DNA from: Ischnura elegans
Lineage: Eukaryota; Arthropoda; Insecta; Odonata; Coenagrionidae
DNA: 64,000 nt
Reading direction: 5' to 3'
NCBI RefSeq assembly: GCF_921293095.1
Contig: NC_060251.1
Span: 96,706,566-96,770,565, forward strand
Part shown: in pieces, positions 58,360-64,000 of the stretch
Position numbering within the stretch: the first letter of the stretch is position 1
How the letters are laid out: every line of letters starts with the position of its first letter
Position numbers and translations under genes: made by a program
Notes under the pieces: generated by a model
The model's database searches: none
What the model was told of the DNA's origin: nothing
The model's input: only the letters and a program-made list of their open reading frames with translations

Positions 58360-59460
58360 GTGTAAGCTTCCATTAACGTAAATTGCACCTTATCCTCATA
58401 TCCTTTTCCACACCTCATGCTTCGCTACAACGGACTTCGTCGTTTATTCCAGTCAAATGGCTTTCTCGTGCTCTTCCGCAAGTTTTAACTCAACGTCCCA
58501 TTCTCGTTTTGCGGTAAAATTAATTTACGGACGAGAAACGGGACGCGCAGTCGAAGTTCTACTTTAAGAAGCTGATATGACTCAATTTTGCCCAAATTAC
58601 ACGATCACTTTTTCCGTACCTCAAGAATGACAGTTCCAGCGAGAGGGTTTTCAAGGACCCATCATTTTCTGAATCTCACGGTCATTCTCACCGTCCCATT
58701 TTCCATCACTTATTCTAATGGGACTGCATAGAGGAGGCCCAATTTCATCCCATAAGAAGGCTGATTTCTGTTGTAACTTCGATCTCATTTTAATCGGCTT
58801 TCAAAATTGCCCGCGGCGCGGTAATGAGTGCAATGCGATCCAATTTTTTTTTCCAATATTTTTCATTATAACGCCTGTAATTGCCAAGAACATCATTGAC
58901 AAGTTATAAAAATTTGATAAATCACATCATCATGAATGTAAATTTTGGTTAACACCCATAATCATACCTTATTTCCCCGTAAAACTCGGATCAATTTGTT
59001 CATCAGCGACGTGAGTGGCGAATGTAATTCGATATAAAGCCAAGCGTGATGCTACAATTGCTCTTAGCGGCCGTGAGTTCTGATTGGCTGAAAGACGCTA
59101 CCATGGTGATGGTTTCAGCGACGGATAAAGGGACGTGACGAGTGATGGAAAAAGGGATGGGATTGCCATCCCTGAAGCCATCGTGGAAAATTATTGCGTG
59201 AAACGGTCATTTTTCCGCTATCATTGGAGCGATTGTTAGAGCTATCGCTAAAAAATGGACGGAGAAATTATCAAGTGATTCAGACTTTATCAGCGCGAGC
59301 ATTTAACACTATTCCCAAACCTTTATCTTGCCAGAGTATAATCTATCTGATGAAGAGTCTGTGAGACATAGGCCGTGGAAGAGCAATGTGTCCTAGAAAA
59401 TCTTAACATATGAAGGGGGTTGGGATAGTTCAGTAATTAACCTCATTTCAATAATGTAGA
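58360..59460. other. Intergenic; possible decayed MITE at 59090-59295
   Basis: 59090-59295 shares words with the Harbinger-type MITE at 26487 (GACGGATAAAGGGACGTGACGAGTG, TCGCTAAAAAATGGACGG, AAGTGATTCAGACTTTA). Rest unassigned. Confidence 0.4.
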
Positions 59461-59466
59461 CGGTAA

Positions 59467-59714
59467 CAGTGGCGTAGCAAGGGGCTCCGAACCCCCTCCC
59501 CCGAAATATAAAAGCACCCATACTTTGCATCACAAAAGAAAACCAAACATTGAAAAATCATGAATTCACAAAAGATTTCTATGAAAAATGAAGTTTTTTT
59601 GATTATGAAAAGTGTTAAATTAGTTAAAAACCATCTAATTAGTACCCTGTTGCTCAAAAACGTTCCGCCCTGGTTTAGGACCCCCCCCCAAACAAAGTCC
59701 TTGCTTTGCCATTG
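59467..59714. mobile_element. hAT MITE, family B
   Basis: CAGTGGCGTAGCAAGG to CCTTGCTTTGCCATTG; flanks GACGGTAA and GACGGAAA differ at one base. Internal CCCCCGAAATATAAA is shared with 5044-5300. Confidence 0.87.
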
Positions 59715-59841
59715 GACGGAAATAATTTTGACGACGTTTATTGCGATGGCAAACGATACAGATGTCTAATGTTGTCTCAGAGTCTCAGCCATTGGGAATA
59801 AACCCCCCAACTTGGAAGGACCAGAGGTTGTTGGGACAGAA

Positions 59842-60065
59842 TCAGTGGTGTCATGGTACCAGAAGTGGAACGTCATTCTGGCACTGGTTAACAAAAGACT
59901 TAATAGTCGTATAAAACTTTTATCAATTTTGTTGCCTCAAAATTTCCAATATATACATTCGTTGCCAAAACAAAAAAAATGGAAATGATAACTTGTAATA
60001 AAAAACACACAGTAATATTTCGCTACTAAAAAAGTTAAGAAAAGTGCATTCCGGCACTGCTAATT
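59842..60065. mobile_element. CAGTGGTGTC repeat family D, copy 3
   Basis: Co-linear with 25803 and 29856. Here the pair CAGTGGTGTCATGGTACC and CATTCCGGCACTGCTAATTTT is clearest. No clean target duplication. Confidence 0.65.
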
Positions 60066-60620
60066 TTGCTAGGACATAATAACCAAAGAAGCAAAAGAGA
60101 TCTAGCTTCAACCCAATTATATGAATAGAGATCAAGGACTTCATCTCAGCAGCACTAGTAACCCGACCATAAAAAAGGCAGGAGTGCCAACAACAAAACG
60201 AACCAATCAGGGACCACCAATGTGAAGGAGGAGAGTATAAATACCGGAAGACTTCTGACATGGGCATCATCAGCCCTGAAGGTGTTGGGAAAGTCTCAGA
60301 ATGAAACGTTGGCCAACAGCATTCAAACCCTAACCTAGTTAGAAACCCGAGAAGAAATCATTTTAATCAATCTGATATTTCCTGGACCTTTCCTCAGGAA
60401 ATTCCTCCTGTTATGAAGCTTCCACTTCTTTCTCCCCCTGATATCCTCTGTTCATTCATATTCCAAACTCTCCAATTGCATTTCCAACCCTTCCTTTCAG
60501 AACTGGAGCATTCTAATCCACCAATCTAACTAGATTTTTCCTAACCAGGATTTCCCTGACTATACCCTCGAGCTGCTCATACACCCCATCTACTCCCTCC
60601 TCCCAGTGATTGGTATTTGG
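60066..60620. other. Intergenic, C/T-rich, nothing recognised
   Basis: No exon or repeat end seen. Confidence 0.4.
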
Positions 60621-60624
60621 CATG

Positions 60625-60923
60625 CAGTGGTGCAGCGAGGGGGGGTTCTGGGGGTTAAAATCCCCCCCAGAGCTCAGAGAAATTTTTAAGTTTAATCCAT
60701 TTTACTTAATTGGATTGATGTTACTAATAGAATAGTTTAAGGATTTATTAAATAACCCTCAGAAAGCCGTAAAACTCACCATTTTGAACCATTTATCTTA
60801 AAATTGCGCAATTTATTAATCTCGCACCTACCACTTATCCTGGTGGGTATTCCATACCCCCCACACACCTGGTATTAGATGCACCTGAACTCCCCCCAGC
60901 TTTAATTCCTAGCTGCACCCCTG
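60625..60923. mobile_element. hAT MITE, family A, intact ends
   Basis: 299 bases, CAGTGGTGCAGCGAGG to CCTAGCTGCACCCCTG; perfect 8-bp duplication TTGGCATG (60617-60624, 60924-60931). Serves as the uninterrupted reference for the split copy at 49848. Confidence 0.93.
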
Positions 60924-60934
60924 TTGGCATGTAC

Positions 60935-61830
60935 ACTTGAATCACTACGAGGTTGATGGGTTGGGCCTCAATTTGTGCCACTAAAATCCCATTGTTTAAA
61001 TGGTCTATACCTAACACTCTCGTTCCAATCTTCCCATTTAATACCAAAGCCATCCCTCGTTGACTTTCCAACCCACCACCATATACATTACCCTACATCT
61101 ATCACTCAAATATTCCTTCTATTTCACCTTACACAATCCTAATATCTATTCTATCTTTCTCCATCCCCCCTTTTACATTTTGTAGCTTACCTGCCGTCAT
61201 CATCAGGGACAGCTTAAGAGCCAGGCAAACCGAGCACCTGCCCGCGGTGGCATATCTAGGGGGGTGACCAAATGCCCAAACAGCATTTAATTGGGGTTAT
61301 TCCATATCAAACAAAACACACACAAAATTGGAAGGTAGGAAGGTGTTACAACAGCAGTTTGTCCCGATAAGAATTTACCTTGAGCTGGCCCTGCTCATCG
61401 TTGTTGAATACTCCATTCACTGAAAGGCATTGCTTCTTCTCCATCTTCTGCATCTCATTTCCTCCTTCGTTCAATATCTAGCCTATTGGTCCTCAGGAGG
61501 TACTTCATTTATGAGGTATTTTCTAATCACAGACATAGGATATCACCTCAAGGTCTCATCTCCTCTCCCTAGAACTATATGTACCATTTCTCCACCTATA
61601 TCAAACAATGAATTGACAAAGCAATGAAAAATGCATGTTTCAAGTAATAAATTACCACATAGCCACTCTTAAATATAAATTCACTATTTCAAATATTCGT
61701 AGGGCAGGTGCCTTGGATACTTCTTCCACAGATATAAGCAATGAAGAGTTTTCCACCGTGCTGATGGTAAAGTAACTGATTTGTTAGAGAATTTTATGAA
61801 AACAACCAATGAAAGGAAAAAGTTTGTGAT
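60935..61830. other. Sequence downstream of the terminal-exon gene
   Basis: No exon recognised; may include 3' UTR of the minus-strand gene ending near 61835. Confidence 0.35.
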
Positions 61831-61834
61831 AAAA

Positions 61835-61840
61835 TTTATT
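61835..61840 (-). terminator. Candidate polyadenylation signal of the terminal-exon gene
   Basis: AATAAA on the minus strand about 355 bases beyond the stop at 62195. No other feature explains the stretch between. Confidence 0.35.
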
Positions 61841-62194
61841 CATACACATTTTAGGAAAAATAATTAAAAGAGCCGATCACAACAAAAGTCATAATTCTAC
61901 AATCATTAAAAACATTCATTGCACCCATAAATTAACACAGTTTGTTCTATACATGTTTTCTTTTACATTTGAGACGATTAATGTCTTTGGAGTACCATTC
62001 TTCAGTTAACCTTTCATTCATACCTTAATTATCCCTTTTAGGTAGTCTTAATCCCTTGGATAGATCAAGAGGGGTCATCCTAATTGACTAAAAGACAGTT
62101 ACTCTTAATTTTTCTCCGAAAGAAGATGATAGGAGCATTACTTCATGGTGATGGAGCATTGGAAGAGTCTGTTTCAAACACAATATCACTGCAA

Positions 62195-62514
62195 TCACCT
62201 CTTTGACTGCATTTGATCTGTCCGGAAACTAGGGCTACGATCCCCGTCCCCTTCACCGTTCTTTCCACCAATCGGGGTTTGCGGTGCAGACGCATACTGC
62301 GTGGGACTGCCACCACCGGGAGAAGAACCTCCGCTCGGGGACAGCAACGCAGTGGGGTCCACAGAGAGTTGCCTCATGTTTGGTTGAGACCTTGCGTGGC
62401 CCCCACTGGAGTCTCCCGGGCTGAGATAGTCTTGCGAAGACGTCTGAGGCCCTGGTGTTGGACTCCTCCTCCGACTCGTCCAACCCCTTGACCGACCCCC
62501 ACTCCTACTGCCCC
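62195..62514 (-). CDS. Terminal coding exon of an unidentified host gene
   Basis: A TGGTTACAG acceptor is followed by about 106 codons to a TGA. The peptide is hydrophilic and rich in Ser, Gly, Pro and Arg: GGSRSGGRSRGWTSRRRS at the start, SSQDYLSPGDSSGG, LLSPSGGSSPGGGSPTQY and a basic end FRTDQMQSKR. Several SP and TP sites suggest a phosphorylated disordered tail. Codon use is richer in G/C than the surroundings, as for a real exon. I do not recognise the protein; the rest of the gene must lie beyond the right edge or in 62.5-64 kb, where I see no further convincing exon. Confidence 0.6.
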
Positions 62515-63173
62515 CTGTAACCATCCAGGAGAATGTTTTGGGAATGAAAAGTGATTTCAAAAAGTATGCAAGAAATTTTTATTATGGGAAAAATTGAGTT
62601 TTAAGTGCTGTCTGCTATCTTTAAAGATCTTTTTAATGATGAAAAATTATTGAAATAAGCTTTTTAAAGAAGAAAGATTTGGTGCTTTCCCGGTTAATTG
62701 ACTGAGTGAAGAGTTCTCGGGATTGCCACCAGGTCAGGACAGTAGCATGTACAGAAAAACTCAGGGGAGGGGCGCAAAATATATCTTGAGCCACCTTTAC
62801 TTTTGTCATAATGAAAAATAATGAAGCCACATGCAAGGTTTAAGATCTTTTCACTAAAACTTATAATAAGCATATGCAAGACAGTGCCATCATATGATAT
62901 AAAAAAGTTTCAATTGTGGTATTGCAATGTTAGGCAATGCGGACGGCCCCACAAGGGGGGGGCATGCTCCCTGTGCCCCCCATATGTATTCTCCACTAGG
63001 TGAGGAACTACATTACTGCCAATGTTTCGATGTCTGACTCGGCCATCTAAACGTAGGCAGTAATGCAGTTCCTGACCCTGTAGCCATCCTGAGAACCCTT
63101 CACGAAGCTTTTTGAAGGGTTTTCTTGGGAATACATATGATTGTTAGGAAAATCTGTACTCAATATCAATGCT

Positions 63174-63665
63174 GGGGAGTGTCATAGCCTAGTGGATGTA
63201 GTGCTTGGCTGCTGACTAAAGGGTTCAAATCCTGGGTGAACCTCTCTGAAACAAATGAATCAAAGTGTTTGGTGGCCAAGAGAAAGGAACTGGCCCCTCT
63301 ATCCTGAATGTGTGAAATCCATGTGCCTATAGCTAAGTTCAAGGTGAGCTCTACCCTAACCTATCCAAACCAATCTTTGAGTGGAAACATTAGGTGAATT
63401 TCAGGGTGAGAAGAGTCAGCTTCTAGATGAGATACAGAGAGAACAGAAGGTATAGATGGAGGGAATACTGAGCTAGGATGGGATGTTGAAAGCAGTGTTA
63501 AAGGGTAGAATGTTAGGTAAACAGGTTTTTAGATAGAATAAAAGGGAGTAAGTGTTACAGTGAATTGATAGGGCAAGTACACGAAGGAAGGGTAGGCTCC
63601 CAGAATGTTTCTCTAGTACTCCATGAAACCAACCGAAATCGGTAGAATACTTTATTAATAATAAT
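63174..63665 (+). repeat. tRNA-derived SINE, plus strand
   Basis: Head GTGTCATAGCCTAGTGGATG (A-box region) and GGGTTCAAATCCTGGG (B box) 40 bases later, then a body and a tail ATTAATAATAATGATTG near 63650. Related head at 55-125 in inverse orientation. Confidence 0.65.
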
Positions 63666-64000
63666 GATTGTTGTGATTTTTAATCTGCCACCATGATATC
63701 ATGATATGTTGTGTGTATTTCAGTGCTCTTTTATTGGGTTTATTCAATTTTTTCTCATGCTTCAGGTTTTGTACTTCCTGTATGTTAGTTGCAAATAAAT
63801 AAGGTTTGTGAACCATGTGACTTCAGAATCTCTCTTATCATGGCATTTTATAGTAACACCCCAGCAATATTTATCATCGTGGATGCATTGTAAGGTAATT
63901 TCCTAGATGGCAACTAGAATTGCCCATTTTTTCCATGCTTCTGTTAGTATTTATTAACCCTCTGAACTCTGTTTTAATGTTGTACATATCATAGTTAAAT

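Noticed and set aside
1-64000. CRISPR array, operon or phage organisation
   Set aside because: No regularly spaced short repeats, no compact coding blocks; introns and SINEs indicate a eukaryotic genome.

Overview
This is a transposon-rich nuclear window from an animal, most likely an insect or another arthropod. The basis is AT-rich sequence, long introns, several tRNA-derived SINEs, many hAT, mariner, pogo and Harbinger-type elements, and non-LTR fragments of CR1/Jockey-like and RTE type. No bacterial, viral or CRISPR organisation is visible. I cannot name the species.

The main host gene is a nine-coding-exon, minus-strand gene (32301 down to 9550). Spliced by eye, it gives an uninterrupted 483-residue SLC17-family (sialin / inorganic phosphate cotransporter-like) membrane transporter. 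All exon phases agree; one intron uses a GC donor and one exon uses an in-frame TCT|GTAGGT donor. A possible alternative first exon lies upstream at 45868-45949 and would splice in the same phase. A second host gene is represented only by its terminal minus-strand coding exon (62195-62514), a Ser/Gly/Pro-rich C-terminus I do not recognise.

The best-preserved mobile element is a 3179-bp transposon (53080-56258). It has 368-bp, nearly identical terminal inverted repeats and an intact 497-codon DDE transposase whose second Asp and Glu are separated by 85 residues, so it belongs to an unusual long-spacing branch of the IS630/Tc1/mariner superfamily. It looks young.

Region by region. 1-9.4 kb: hAT-like elements, SINE heads and a 1.1-kb direct repeat, no host gene seen. 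9.4-32.3 kb: the SLC17 gene, with introns holding a deleted mariner carrying a nested hAT MITE, a pogo/Tigger relic, SINEs, a 56-bp perfect hairpin and a 210-bp tandem repeat beside exon 1. 32.3-53 kb: non-LTR debris, four copies of one TIR element family, RTE fragments, Harbinger-like MITEs, and a probable piggyBac-like element inserted in a hAT MITE. 53-56.3 kb: the young transposon. 56.3-62 kb: hAT MITEs. 62.2-62.5 kb: terminal host exon. 63.2-63.7 kb: SINE.

Many insertions can be read with confidence because target-site duplications are intact or because another copy gives the uninterrupted sequence. Exon joins and element borders were done by eye; family names rest on motifs and terminal sequences, not on searches.
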